Shown: positions 7,036-14,060, numbered from the stretch's first letter. The stretch: 26,170 bases of DNA from Candidatus Colwelliibacteriota bacterium (GCA_016178255.1 JACOTQ010000022.1:1-26170), one strand, 5' to 3'. Numbers and translations are program-made. Notes: generated by a model from the sequence alone, not told the origin.

Positions 7036-7383
7036 ATGAAACCATTTTCATTTTCCCCTCGGCCATACGGCCTCGAGTTTTAATTATTTTATTCGCCCCC
7101 ACGCCAATCACATAGCATAGCTTGAAAAGGGCGGAGCCGAAGCCCAGCAGGGCTGAGGCGACGCCTTCCTTCCGTTAAAGACAGAAAACAGGGTGTTGTC
7201 GGGAGTGTGCCGTTCTCAAAAGAGGCAGATGGAATCAGGCCTTTATGGACATTTGCACGTTCACTTCTATGAATGAAGGGGTAATTGAAGAAGCGAATGA
7301 ATAACTTTTGCCGTATCCAAAACTATGAATTTTTGGTAAAGTAGGTTCGTATTGGGTCATAGAGAGTAGCCATATTGTGACAG
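7036..7383. other. Intergenic stretch with hairpins, no convincing gene
   Basis: After the oxygenase stop come a short inverted repeat (GGCC-ATAC-GGCC near 7063) without a T-tract and the GA-step hairpin at 7130-7165. The remainder holds only very short frames, such as a 19-codon one from 7241. No tRNA or known RNA family is recognised. Confidence 0.6.
7130..7165 (+). repeat. GC-rich hairpin with two tandem GA/GA steps
   Basis: Pairing is GGCG(7130-7133)/CGCC(7162-7165), then GA opposite GA, GCC(7136-7138)/GGC(7157-7159), GA opposite GA, and AGCCC(7141-7145)/GGGCT(7150-7154) around loop AGCA. The design matches the hairpin at 4373-4399: alternating helical segments and GA/GA internal loops. 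Confidence 0.7.
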
Positions 7384-8100
7384 ATGGCACTCTATCGATA
7401 CACAACAATTAGTGGATACATGAAACAGGAATTAAGGTTATTAGAAGATTATAATGATAAGCTCTCAGAAATTTATGACAAAGAGATTACTAACCCTGAT
7501 CATTTTTGGTATGTTCCTCCCAAAGTCAAAGAATTTTTAAGCCCGTATATCAAGTCTAATTGCAAAGTTTTAGATATTGGAATTGGAACCGGAAAAACAG
7601 CGGAATATTTTTCCGAAAAAAAATGCGTAATAACCGGAGTAGATATATCTCAAAAGATGTTAGATGCGGCTAAATCCCAACATCCTGATTGGGAATTATT
7701 CAAAGCGGATATCCAAAGTGGATTTGATTTTCTGGAGGGTCAAAAATTCGATATTATTATCGCCGCGGGGATATTTGAATTCGTTGAAAATATAGAAACA
7801 GTATTGGAACATCTTTATTCTCTATCAAACACTTCTGGAAAAATTTGTTTCACTTATGAAGAATACATACCCGATAGTCGGCTTCAGCAATGGAAAATAT
7901 CAGAATTAGGCAAGGGAATTACCGATCCAATACCGGGGAATTTATCATTCCTAGTTTATAGAAGAACGGCAGAAGAGGTTGAAAATATCTTAACTCCTAT
8001 TTTTCAAATTCTAAAATCTGAAAGAATAATCGCTTATTATAAAACTCCTGATAAGATTCCGGTACAATACAATATCCTTCTAATTCAGAAAAATGCGTAA
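7384..8100 (+). CDS. Class I SAM-dependent methyltransferase
   Basis: The 238-residue protein holds a Rossmann methyltransferase fold: motif I KVLDIGIGTGKTAEYF (about 60-75), the acidic end of beta-2 in ITGVDISQKMLDAA, a motif-II Asp in ELFKADI, and FDIIIAAGIFEFVENIE for motif III. The C-terminal beta-hairpin is less typical. The substrate is unknown; the fold resembles small-molecule and ubiquinone-type methyltransferases. Two starts are possible: ATG 7384, or ATG 7420, where the helix KQELRLLEDYNDKL begins; the 12 extra residues are not decisive. The pyrophosphatase gene follows 29 nt downstream in the same direction and may share a transcript. Confidence 0.85.
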   Translation: MALYRYTTISGYMKQELRLLEDYNDKLSEIYDKEITNPDHFWYVPPKVKEFLSPYIKSNCKVLDIGIGTGKTAEYFSEKKCVITGVDISQKMLDAAKSQHPDWELFKADIQSGFDFLEGQKFDIIIAAGIFEFVENIETVLEHLYSLSNTSGKICFTYEEYIPDSRLQQWKISELGKGITDPIPGNLSFLVYRRTAEEVENILTPIFQILKSERIIAYYKTPDKIPVQYNILLIQKNA

Positions 8101-8129
8101 TAATATTGTGCCCCGATAGGATTAAATCT

Positions 8130-8723
8130 ATGAAATTATTAATTGCCACATTCAATAAAGGAAAACTGGGCGACTACCAGCATTTCTGCAAAGACCTGCC
8201 GCTCGAAGTTATCAGTTTAAACGACCTCGGTATCACAGAAGAATTCGATGAGGCTTATAACACATTTGAAGAAAACTCCAAGGAAAAGGCAAAATTTTAT
8301 TCCAAACTAAGCAACCTTCCCACTATTGCTGACGACAGCGGCATTGAAATACCTTTTTATAATATGGAGCCGGGCGTCAAAACAAAACGCTGGGGCGGTG
8401 ATTTAAATGACGAAGAATATTTTGCGTTTATTTTGACCAAGATTAAACAAATCCCCCAATCGCGTGAACAAGCTCAAATGCGAGCAGTACTCACGCTATG
8501 CGTCAACGAAAATTGTTACCAAGCTGAAGGAAAAATCTTAGGAACGCTCACGGATAAGGTCTATGAACATAGCGAGACACACGGATACCCGTGGGATAGA
8601 GTTTTTATTCTAAAAGACAACGGCAAATACTACGAAGAATTAAATGACGAAGAGAACTATCAATTCAATCACCGTAGAATCGCGCTCGATAAATTGAAGA
8701 CACACTTACAAACCATCCGATAG
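8130..8723 (+). CDS. rdgB: XTP/dITP diphosphatase (RdgB/HAM1 family)
   Basis: This 197-residue enzyme would hydrolyse non-canonical purine triphosphates (XTP, dITP/ITP) to monophosphates and so keep them out of nucleic acids. Family marks: LLIATFNKGKLGDYQ at the N-terminus (the [ST]xNxxK phosphate motif), ADDSGIEI with the catalytic acid pair, the central segment around RAVLTLCVN and YQAEGKILG, and GYPWDRVFIL, the counterpart of GYGYDPIF with Trp in place of the usual Tyr. The last helix ends HRRIALDKLKTHL. ATG 8130 is preferred; the open frame begins at a GTG at 8106, but the added eight residues have no family support. No strong Shine-Dalgarno is visible. Confidence 0.85.
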   Translation: MKLLIATFNKGKLGDYQHFCKDLPLEVISLNDLGITEEFDEAYNTFEENSKEKAKFYSKLSNLPTIADDSGIEIPFYNMEPGVKTKRWGGDLNDEEYFAFILTKIKQIPQSREQAQMRAVLTLCVNENCYQAEGKILGTLTDKVYEHSETHGYPWDRVFILKDNGKYYEELNDEENYQFNHRRIALDKLKTHLQTIR

Positions 8724-8734
8724 TCCCTTTACAC

Positions 8735-8795
8735 AGTTTATACACTTTTATGGTGCATAGCACTTGAAGTTTATATAAACTTATGAGATGATAAA
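8735..8795 (+). promoter_or_regulatory. lexA upstream region with paired operator-like sites
   Basis: AGTTTATA occurs twice, at 8735 and 8768, 33 bp or about three helical turns apart, each followed by a related CTTTTATGG/ACTTATGAG stretch. The second copy is part of the perfect 16-bp palindrome AAGTTTATATAAACTT (8767-8782). Between them is GTGC-ATA-GCAC (8753-8763). A GATAAA at 8790-8795 is a plausible -10 box 5 nt before the ATG. Autoregulation by LexA is inferred. Confidence 0.55.
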
Positions 8796-8800
8796 AGTAT

Positions 8801-9478
8801 ATGAAAAATTTGAAGCCTCTCACGGAAGACCAGCAAAAAGTTTTTAACTTTATAGCCAGTCATATAGACGACACAGGCAAGTCCCCTACCATAGCAGAAA
8901 TCAAAGAGAAATTTAATTTTGTTTCTTCAAGGTCGGTGACACAATACCTGGAAGCTTTAACTAAAAAGGACCTGATTAGACGCGAGCGATACAAAAGCCG
9001 GGGCATAATGTTAATGAACCGAAACAATAACGACATTGTTCAACTACCAGTCTTTGCTTCAGCCGGTTGTGGCAGTCCGGCAATTATCGCTCAACGAACT
9101 TTTGATGATTTCATTTCAGTCGCCGCCAGTTTGATTCATGGTAGAAAAAAGGAAGACCTCTATGTAATAAAGGCCATCGGAACATCAATGAATGAAGCTG
9201 GTATTAACGACGGTGATTACCTGCTGGTTGAAAGAACCGAAGGGCAAGATATTAATATTGGTGATAAGGTCGTGGCTATAATTGATGACAGCGCGGTAGT
9301 TAAAAGATATGTGCGCTCGGATGACCTTATAATTCTCCAGCCCGTTTCTTCTGACAAATCCCATAAACCAATTATTTTAGACGCGAACTCAACATATAAA
9401 ATCTTTGGGAAAGTCTTGAAAACTATCCGTATGCCAAAAACCAATGGCATGCGATATATAGAAGGAACTAATTATTAG
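8801..9478 (+). CDS. lexA: LexA-like SOS repressor
   Basis: LexA represses DNA-damage genes and inactivates itself by autocleavage on RecA filaments. The 225-residue protein has an N-terminal winged helix (TEDQQKVFNFIASHIDDTGK, SPTIAEIKEKF, SVTQYLEALTKKDLI) and a C-terminal S24 domain. The scissile bond is A88-G89 in VFASAGCGSP, the nucleophile S129 in GTSMNEAGI and the general base K168 in DSAVVKRYV. DGDYLLVE and FGKVLKTIR are also typical. The insertion between the cleavage site and the catalytic Ser is a little longer than in Escherichia coli. A palindrome and a repeated AGTTTATA lie just upstream. Other target genes in the window are not obvious, although the SMUG2-like glycosylase and the UvrD-like helicase are functionally suitable. 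Confidence 0.93.
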   Translation: MKNLKPLTEDQQKVFNFIASHIDDTGKSPTIAEIKEKFNFVSSRSVTQYLEALTKKDLIRRERYKSRGIMLMNRNNNDIVQLPVFASAGCGSPAIIAQRTFDDFISVAASLIHGRKKEDLYVIKAIGTSMNEAGINDGDYLLVERTEGQDINIGDKVVAIIDDSAVVKRYVRSDDLIILQPVSSDKSHKPIILDANSTYKIFGKVLKTIRMPKTNGMRYIEGTNY

Positions 9479-9544
9479 AGGCTGACAATAACAAAAGTTC
9501 TCACATCTCCAAAAACTCCCCTATTTTGACTTCTCAATAAGCCG

Positions 9545-9550
9545 TATAAT
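9545..9550 (+). promoter_or_regulatory. -10 box (TATAAT) before the MFS gene
   Basis: A perfect TATAAT ends 11 nt before the ATG at 9562. No matching -35 or Shine-Dalgarno is evident; the predicted leader is only a few nucleotides. Confidence 0.5.
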
Positions 9551-9561
9551 ACTAATAACTA

Positions 9562-10164
9562 ATGACACAGGGCTTAAAAAAGCTTTTCGAGATAATCTTT
9601 CCTCACACAAGGCTGAACCGAAGTTTACGAATTCTCATCCTTACCAATTCGGTCATGGTTTTTATCCTGGGTTTATTTGCGCCCTTCTATGCCATCTTTG
9701 TACGAAATATTGGTGGTTCCATAGCCTTTGCCGGACTTTCTTGGGGAATTCTTTCCATAGTAGCGGGGGTTCTTATATTCCTTTTCTCTAACTGGGAACT
9801 AAAAGTAAAGGAGCCGGAACTTCTTATAGCTTTCGCTCACATCATCAGGGGTATGGTTTTCATAAGTTACGCCTTTATGGGCAGTATGACCCAGCTTATT
9901 ATCACTCAAGTTCTCTGGGGCATTGCCATAGCTTTAAGCGCGCCATCATTTGATTCAGTTTACGCGGCCCACACCAACAAAAATGATTCTATTAGTGAAT
10001 GGAGTGGCTGGGAAGGATTAGCCGCAATTTCGAGCGGTGTGGCAGCGCTAATCGGAGGATTGATTATAGAAAGTTTCGGCTATCAATCCATATTTCTTGG
10101 CATGGCGGCAATCTCCATCGGTTTGGGCATATATATTTGGAGCTTACCCAGAGAAACTTTATAA
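9562..10164 (+). CDS. Half-length MFS-like transporter, six helices
   Basis: The 200-residue protein carries about six hydrophobic helices (segments around residues 23-45, 55-75, 86-104, 108-130, 147-170 and 175-195), with a cytoplasmic amphipathic start (MTQGLKKLFEIIFPH). FAPFYAIFVRNIGG and SFGYQSIFLGMAAISIG resemble the first and sixth helices of major facilitator proteins. A full member has twelve helices, so this is one half. Frame-clean ends and a good -10 box suggest a deliberate half-size gene, perhaps acting as a dimer, rather than a broken gene, although I cannot exclude truncation given the damage elsewhere. The substrate is unknown. Confidence 0.75.
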   Translation: MTQGLKKLFEIIFPHTRLNRSLRILILTNSVMVFILGLFAPFYAIFVRNIGGSIAFAGLSWGILSIVAGVLIFLFSNWELKVKEPELLIAFAHIIRGMVFISYAFMGSMTQLIITQVLWGIAIALSAPSFDSVYAAHTNKNDSISEWSGWEGLAAISSGVAALIGGLIIESFGYQSIFLGMAAISIGLGIYIWSLPRETL

Positions 10165-10245
10165 AATAGTAACTAATACAAGTCAAATAATTTTTCTGTT
10201 GAAACGTCACATAAAACTCTATCTCAAGTCTGTAAAGTTGGGCGA

Positions 10246-10277
10246 TATACTATATCACCGATCGGTGATATAGTATA
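10246..10277. repeat. 32-bp perfect palindrome, copy 2
   Basis: It is self-complementary around 10261/10262, with the same core as copy 1 (ATCACCGATCGGTGAT) and arms TATACTAT/ATAGTATA. Relative to copy 1, C3733/G3750 are T10253/A10270, a symmetric change that preserves pairing. It lies 24 nt before the zinc-ribbon gene, and its right arm overlaps a TATACT (10274-10279) that could be a -10 box, so an operator role is possible. Confidence 0.85.
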
Positions 10278-10301
10278 CTTTAACATCAATTAACAAATGG
10301 G

Positions 10302-10640
10302 ATGGAAGTAACTCTTCAAAAACAATGTCCGAAGTGCAAAACCGAAGTTTCCGAAACGGCTTATTTTTGTTCTAATTGCGGACAACCTTTAAAATCCAGG
10401 CCGGAAAGCACTTCCATTCCAAAACAGATTCTTATCTACTTCGTGAGCTTTTTTCTCGCGCCCCTTGGCTTAGTCTATACTTTTAAATACCTGCGGCAAC
10501 CGGATAAAAAATCAAAAACAATCGGCGCTGTCTCTTTAGCCTTAACCATTGTAGCTATAACGGCAACCGTTTATTTAGGGATAGCATACACCAAACAACA
10601 ATACAGCGAAATTAATTCACTTCTTAACGGCGGACTATAA
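10302..10640 (+). CDS. Zinc-ribbon membrane protein
   Basis: The 112-residue protein opens with a zinc ribbon, QCPKCKTEVSETAYFCSNCG, with two CxxC knuckles, then a polar linker (PLKSRPESTSIPK) and two hydrophobic segments (about residues 42-64, FVSFFLAPLGLVYTF, and 73-96, IGAVSLALTIVAITATVYLG). Such zinc-ribbon plus membrane-hairpin proteins are common but functionally uncharacterised. The upstream ATG at 10297 is out of frame and stops after four codons, so 10302 is the start. The palindrome at 10246 is immediately upstream and three hairpins follow the stop. Confidence 0.82.
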   Translation: MEVTLQKQCPKCKTEVSETAYFCSNCGQPLKSRPESTSIPKQILIYFVSFFLAPLGLVYTFKYLRQPDKKSKTIGAVSLALTIVAITATVYLGIAYTKQQYSEINSLLNGGL

Positions 10641-10661
10641 ACACCAACCCGAGAAACTAAA

Positions 10662-10765
10662 ATAGCCACCTGCTTCTAGGTGTGGCTATATTGGCTACTA
10701 ATTTGGAAAAACAAAAGGCCAGTCGAAATGACTGGTCCTTTGCCATTAGGCTAACCCTATTGGCA
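10662..10765. terminator. Three consecutive stem-loops between convergent genes
   Basis: Hairpin 1 (10662-10689) pairs ATAGCCA with TGGCTAT, then CCT with AGG. Hairpin 2 (10714-10741) pairs AAAGG with CCTTT and CCAGTC with GACTGG around GAAAT, with one bulged T; it is flanked by A and T runs and is the best terminator. Hairpin 3 (10741-10765) pairs TGCCA with TGGCA and TAGG with CCTA. They separate the zinc-ribbon gene (plus) from the SPFH gene (minus). Confidence 0.65.
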
Positions 10766-10830
10766 CACTTATTTATATTAGCGAAAGGCATAGCCCAATG
10801 ATATCATCTACGGCTTATCTCCCACCACCC

Positions 10831-11612
10831 TTATTTAGTGGCAGGGTTGACGTTGAAGAACGTCATGAACGCTGGAAGACCAGATGCCGATCCCGTATTC
10901 TGACTCTGCCCGTTGACAATGTATGTTTCGGGCACATCACCGGTCCACTTCTCCGCAAGCTTCAAGAAAGCTTCAGCATAAATCTTTGAGATAAGTTTTT
11001 CTCCTTGCTGTGATGCAAGGGCTTGAGACTCAAGACGAGTCTTTTCGGCAAGAGCCTCAGCTTTCTTGATTTCCTGCTGCTTCTTTTGCTCCTGGCTGGC
11101 CGTGATGTTGGCTTCTGCGAGCGCATTCTGTGCTTCAACCTGCTTCCTCTTCACCGCTGCCTCATATTGTCAACGAGGTCATTCGCCGTGAATGCAGACA
11201 ATGAACTTTCAAGAACATCAGGCATGTTAGGCGAGATGAGCTTTGCTTCGTAGTTCAGTTGTGTCTCACGATAGGCCTGTTCGACCTGTCCTGGGTCAAC
11301 CTTATAGTTGACAGTAACAGTTGTGTCGACGATCTGTGAGTCTTTTGAATAGACCGGCGCAGTCATCTTGAAAGTCTGAATTGTGAGGTCGGCTTTCACA
11401 ACCTGGTCGATCAGAGGAACTCGTAGTGCTAAGCCCGTGTCCGGTGGAAGGGTATGGTGGATCGCCTTATTCCTAAGGACGATGCCAGCCTCAGTTCCGC
11501 CAATCATCGTGATCGGCCACAGAATGAATAACAGGACGATGCCCACTGCAGCGATTATACCCCAGGCGACCAACTTTGCGCCTGTCGGAATTCCTTCAAT
11601 TGGATTTGCCAT
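10831..11612 (-). pseudogene. SPFH/prohibitin-like membrane protein with internal deletion
   Basis: SPFH proteins form membrane-attached oligomeric rings. The N-terminal part starts at the ATG at 11612 (MANPIEGIPTGAKLVAWGII), with a transmembrane helix at about residues 13-35 and then the SPFH core (GTEAGIVLRNKAIHHTLPPD, RVPLIDQVVKADLTIQTFKM, VDTTVTVNYKVDPGQ, SLSAFTANDLVDN). At about 11158-11168 the frame changes. Downstream, EAAVKRKQVEAQNALAEANI begins the coiled-coil, ending with KWTGDVPETYIVNG and a stop at 10831. About 40-45 codons between DLVDN and the AAVKRKQ segment, normally the end of the SPFH fold, are missing. A 31-residue membrane peptide is encoded 1 nt upstream. Misassembly or true deletion cannot be told apart from one sequence. 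Confidence 0.85.
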
Positions 11613-11613
11613 A

Positions 11614-11709
11614 TTATTTCTTTTTGCTGTTAAGGATTTTCGTTTTGATGAACCACGCAACCGCGCAGATGATCGCAAGGAAGAATCCAGCTTCGATTAA
11701 AAGTCTCAT
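11614..11709 (-). CDS. 31-residue single-pass membrane peptide upstream of the SPFH gene
   Basis: The frame MRLLIEAGFFLAIICAVAWF plus a basic tail (IKTKILNSKKK) encodes one transmembrane helix with a positive, presumably cytoplasmic, C-terminus. Its TAA ends one nucleotide before the SPFH ATG (TAATATG), the arrangement expected for translational coupling. It follows a promoter and long leader, so it is the first gene of the unit. The family is unknown; a partner of the SPFH ring is a reasonable guess only. Confidence 0.6.
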   Translation of the reverse strand: MRLLIEAGFFLAIICAVAWFIKTKILNSKKK

Positions 11710-11891
11710 ATACTGTTTTGATTAATACCAGTTGTAACGTTAAACGTGTACAAGCGGTATAGTTAATGACTCAAAACGCATTATTAACAATTCTCGACCC
11801 GCAAAAAGGTTTTATTAAGCTATACCTTAATATGCAATTGTTAACGATCGTTCTTAGGCAAGACATTACTATATTTATATAATATTGTCAA
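11710..11891 (-). promoter_or_regulatory. Promoter and structured leader of the SPFH operon
   Basis: On the minus strand, TTGACA (11891-11886) is followed after 17 nt by TAATGT (11868-11863), placing transcription start near 11856 and giving a leader of roughly 147 nt, long for this window. The leader holds a nested inverted repeat: AATTGTTAA (11836-11844) with TTAACAATT (11784-11792), enclosing AAGGT/ACCTT. No riboswitch class is recognised. Confidence 0.5.
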
Positions 11892-12138
11892 GTTAGCCCT
11901 AGGTACCTTCAACCCTCAAGCACAACGCCTGTTAACTCATATAATACCTCAAAGGTTGTTCAAACTCTCACTTCCTTGCTGATGTACTTAAGGATATCAG
12001 CGAGGAAAGAAGTAAATTGGATGCGCTCTCGTTCCTCAATCGAAAAATGATTGTATTTCATACACTCTGATTACATAAGAGGGGCGCACTTACTTGTTGA
12101 AGTTAGTGCATAGATTAGGCTACTAACACTTTTAACGG
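11892..12138. other. Intergenic stretch with one long hairpin
   Basis: TTCCTTGCTGAT (11972-11983) pairs over 12 positions, with one T-G wobble, with ATCAGCGAGGAA (11996-12007) around a 12-nt loop. No T-run follows on either strand. No open frame of note and no known RNA family is seen in the rest. Confidence 0.5.
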
Positions 12139-12144
12139 TATAAT
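12139..12144 (+). promoter_or_regulatory. -10 box (TATAAT) of the peptide deformylase gene
   Basis: A perfect TATAAT ends 7 nt before the ATG at 12152, with no Shine-Dalgarno between, predicting a leaderless mRNA. Confidence 0.55.
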
Positions 12145-12151
12145 CCAACCA

Positions 12152-12712
12152 ATGAATATCAAAAAAGAATTTACAATCCTATCCAATATGCCCAAAGAGC
12201 TTCGATGGATAGGCGACCCCGTTCTTAGAGCTAAGACAAAAGATATAAAACCTCTGGATATCCCCAAAGCGGAAACCAAAAGAATCATCAGCAAAATGAA
12301 TCTCGCACTCGACAAAATACAAAAGTATTCGAGAGGCGTCGCGATTGCCGCTCCGCAGATTGGAATTTCCAAATCGGTAACTGTCGTAGATTTCGCGGGA
12401 AAACGCGCCACGTTTATAAATCCTAAAATTTTAAAATACTCTAAAACGCGCAATGTTTATACGGAGGGTTGCTTAAGTTCATCGCCTCTCTTTGCGGATG
12501 TCATAAGACCAAAGACCATCAGAGTTTCCTATTACGACTCATCTGGCAAACGTCACATAGAAAACATTTATGGCGGACTTGCCAGAATTCTACAGCATGA
12601 AATCGACCACCTTTACGGAATTCTATGCGTTGATAGATGTTCCTTAAAATCCGCTCAATATGTTTTTGATGTTGAGAAATTCAAAAAAGGGTTAAAATTC
12701 CGGCGGGTTTAA
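12152..12712 (+). CDS. def: Peptide deformylase
   Basis: The enzyme removes the formyl group from nascent proteins and uses a metal held by one Cys and two His. All three family motifs are present in this 186-residue protein: GVAIAAPQIG (motif 1, about 62-71, with Ala where many have Gly-Leu), EGCLSS with C107 (motif 2), and QHEIDHLYG with H149, E150 and H153 (motif 3). The start has a short extension (MNIKKEFTILSN) before the canonical WIGDPVLR. The C-terminal tail is short. It is transcribed alone, converging on the ATP-grasp gene, whose true stop lies only 11 nt beyond. Confidence 0.93.
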   Translation: MNIKKEFTILSNMPKELRWIGDPVLRAKTKDIKPLDIPKAETKRIISKMNLALDKIQKYSRGVAIAAPQIGISKSVTVVDFAGKRATFINPKILKYSKTRNVYTEGCLSSSPLFADVIRPKTIRVSYYDSSGKRHIENIYGGLARILQHEIDHLYGILCVDRCSLKSAQYVFDVEKFKKGLKFRRV

Positions 12713-12723
12713 CAATAAGCCTC

Positions 12724-13538
12724 CTATTCCATCGCCCTCAAAACTTTGAGATACATATCCTCAACGATTTTACGTCCAACGCGTCGCCCCCAGAGGAAAG
12801 ATTGGCATTATCCAAAAGATATATTCTCTGTTTCGCCTGGAGAACGGAACGCGTACTCAAGCCTTGTCTCTTAAGAACTTGCCCGATACGCGGGTCATCC
12901 GCCTTAATCGCGGTATCGCGGCCGCGAGCAATAAATTGATTTTGTTTTTTTATAAGCAACTGGTGAATTGTGGAACGACCATCGCCCATCAAATTAAGAG
13001 GCAGCCTTTGATAAGTGGAAATTACTTTATTATCTAAAACCACAATCCTGTAATCCTTACCAGCAATATATGGCTGAACCAAAGCGGCCCTGTCATTTTT
13101 AAAAATAAATTTCAGCGAGCGATAGAAATCGCTTTTGGTATAAACCTTAGCCATTCCTACGCCTTGACTGCCGCTGTTGGGCTTTACAACAACCGGAAAG
13201 CCGATTCTCATAGCGTATCTATAAGCGGAGTCAATATTCCTCCTGGAACCGATGGCACGGCAGAACTCGCTTGAAAAAAACGTCTTGCCGGGTACGGTTG
13301 GATATCCCATCCGCTTCATAAAAAAAGCGGCATAGTCCTTGTCTTTGGCTATATCGGAAGCGCCGACCGGATTCAAATCTATAGTTGAGCCCCTAAAATA
13401 ACGCCTGCGGCCATTCTTAAATGTTATTTGCCCCACAAAATTCCACTCCGGCTCCATTACGACAGTCGCCCCAATCTTCGAAGCAAGTTTCCGAAAAACT
13501 TCCCCTAAAAAGGGTCTGCTTGGTTGCTTACGTTTCAT
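12724..13538 (-). pseudogene. ATP-grasp ligase (cyanophycin synthetase/GshAB-like domain) with C-terminal internal deletion
   Basis: The open frame from 13538 is an ATP-grasp protein: GATVVMEPEWNFVGQITFK, DLNPVGASDIAKDKDYAAFF, FPVVVKPNSGSQGVGM (the nucleotide-binding lysine and glycine loop), ALVQPYIAGKDYRIVVLD, then LLDNANLSSGGDALDV. At about 12772-12778 the frame changes: the annotated frame ends in unrelated residues at 12738, whereas the next frame reads RKIVEDMYLKVLRAME and stops at TAG 12724-12726, as such proteins normally end. About 65-70 codons that should contain the metal-binding DL and E-x-N-x-x-PG motifs are missing, so the product as written would be inactive. The substrate is unknown; amino-acid or peptide ligation is the family theme. 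Confidence 0.82.
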
Positions 13539-13600
13539 AACGATAATAATCTACCTGTTGACACATATTTTCAATTCAGCTAAAATTCAAATCAGAACAT

Positions 13601-13699
13601 ATGAAATCAGTCGCATCGGTAAAACAAATAAGTTTGGTCGTCCTTAACTTAGGGCTACTAACTCTTCTTTACCGGAAGGCTGGTTTGTGTATGTCGTAA
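13601..13699 (+). CDS. Possible 32-residue hydrophobic peptide (doubtful)
   Basis: ATG 13601 opens a frame for MKSVASVKQISLVVLNLGLL, ending in a short basic and cysteine-containing tail. It has a hydrophobic core of about 15 residues, lies between the divergent ATP-grasp start and the strong terminator at 13722, and has no clear ribosome binding site. It may be a true small membrane peptide or chance. Confidence 0.25.
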   Translation: MKSVASVKQISLVVLNLGLLTLLYRKAGLCMS

Positions 13700-13721
13700 A
13701 TTTATATAGTTGCAGTAGTAA

Positions 13722-13762
13722 GAAATAAAACCCGCCTTCCAAAAGAAGGCGGGTTTTATTTC
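13722..13762. terminator. Strong bidirectional rho-independent terminator
   Basis: An 18-bp perfect stem (13722-13739 with 13745-13762) encloses the 5-nt loop CAAAA. The GC core CCCGCCTTC/GAAGGCGGG is flanked by an A-rich left side and TTTTATTT on the right, so it works on either strand. It insulates the small gene at 13823 from upstream transcription. Confidence 0.9.
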
Positions 13763-13822
13763 CTGTTCTTTCAGGCAGTTCCTTGTTCCAGTGTCCGCAA
13801 ATCTTCAGAAAGGGGGTTTCGA

Positions 13823-14005
13823 ATGAAACCGAAAAGGTATTTTGGGGAATTTGGACACTACTCTACCGACCATCCTATGGGCGGCTGGGGGTTCGGTTCG
13901 GAAGAACTGCGCCCCCTTGTCCGTAAGACGCAAGGAGAGCAACGCTTTCTCCTCCAGGCGCCGGAAAAACCCGGCACAGAGGAAAAGCAAGCCAGCGACA
14001 AATAG
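13823..14005 (+). CDS. Small 60-residue protein with hairpin-embedded start, unknown function
   Basis: The frame encodes MKPKRYFGEFGHYSTDHPMG, then GWGFGSEELRPLVRKTQGEQ and a Pro/Glu/Lys-rich tail. Composition (aromatics, Gly, His early; charged tail) and codon choice look protein-like. AGGGGG lies 6 nt before the ATG, a strong ribosome binding site. GGTTTC (13815-13820) pairs with GAAACC (13825-13830) around GAAT, so the start codon sits at the loop edge. A wider inverted repeat (AGTGTCC 13790-13796 with GGACACT 13853-13859) encloses it. Bounded by terminators on both sides, it is its own unit. A structured RNA without translation is the main alternative. No family recognised. Confidence 0.55.
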   Translation: MKPKRYFGEFGHYSTDHPMGGWGFGSEELRPLVRKTQGEQRFLLQAPEKPGTEEKQASDK

Positions 14006-14026
14006 CCGCCGGCAATCCACCGCAAC

Positions 14027-14060
14027 GAGGACTCTTCAGGAACACTCCCGAGGAGTCCTC
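14027..14060 (+). terminator. Stem-loop after the small gene
   Basis: GAGGACTC (14027-14034) pairs perfectly with GAGTCCTC (14053-14060) around an 18-nt loop. The run of T after it is weak (TTCACTT), so it may be a processing or attenuating hairpin rather than a strong terminator. Confidence 0.6.
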
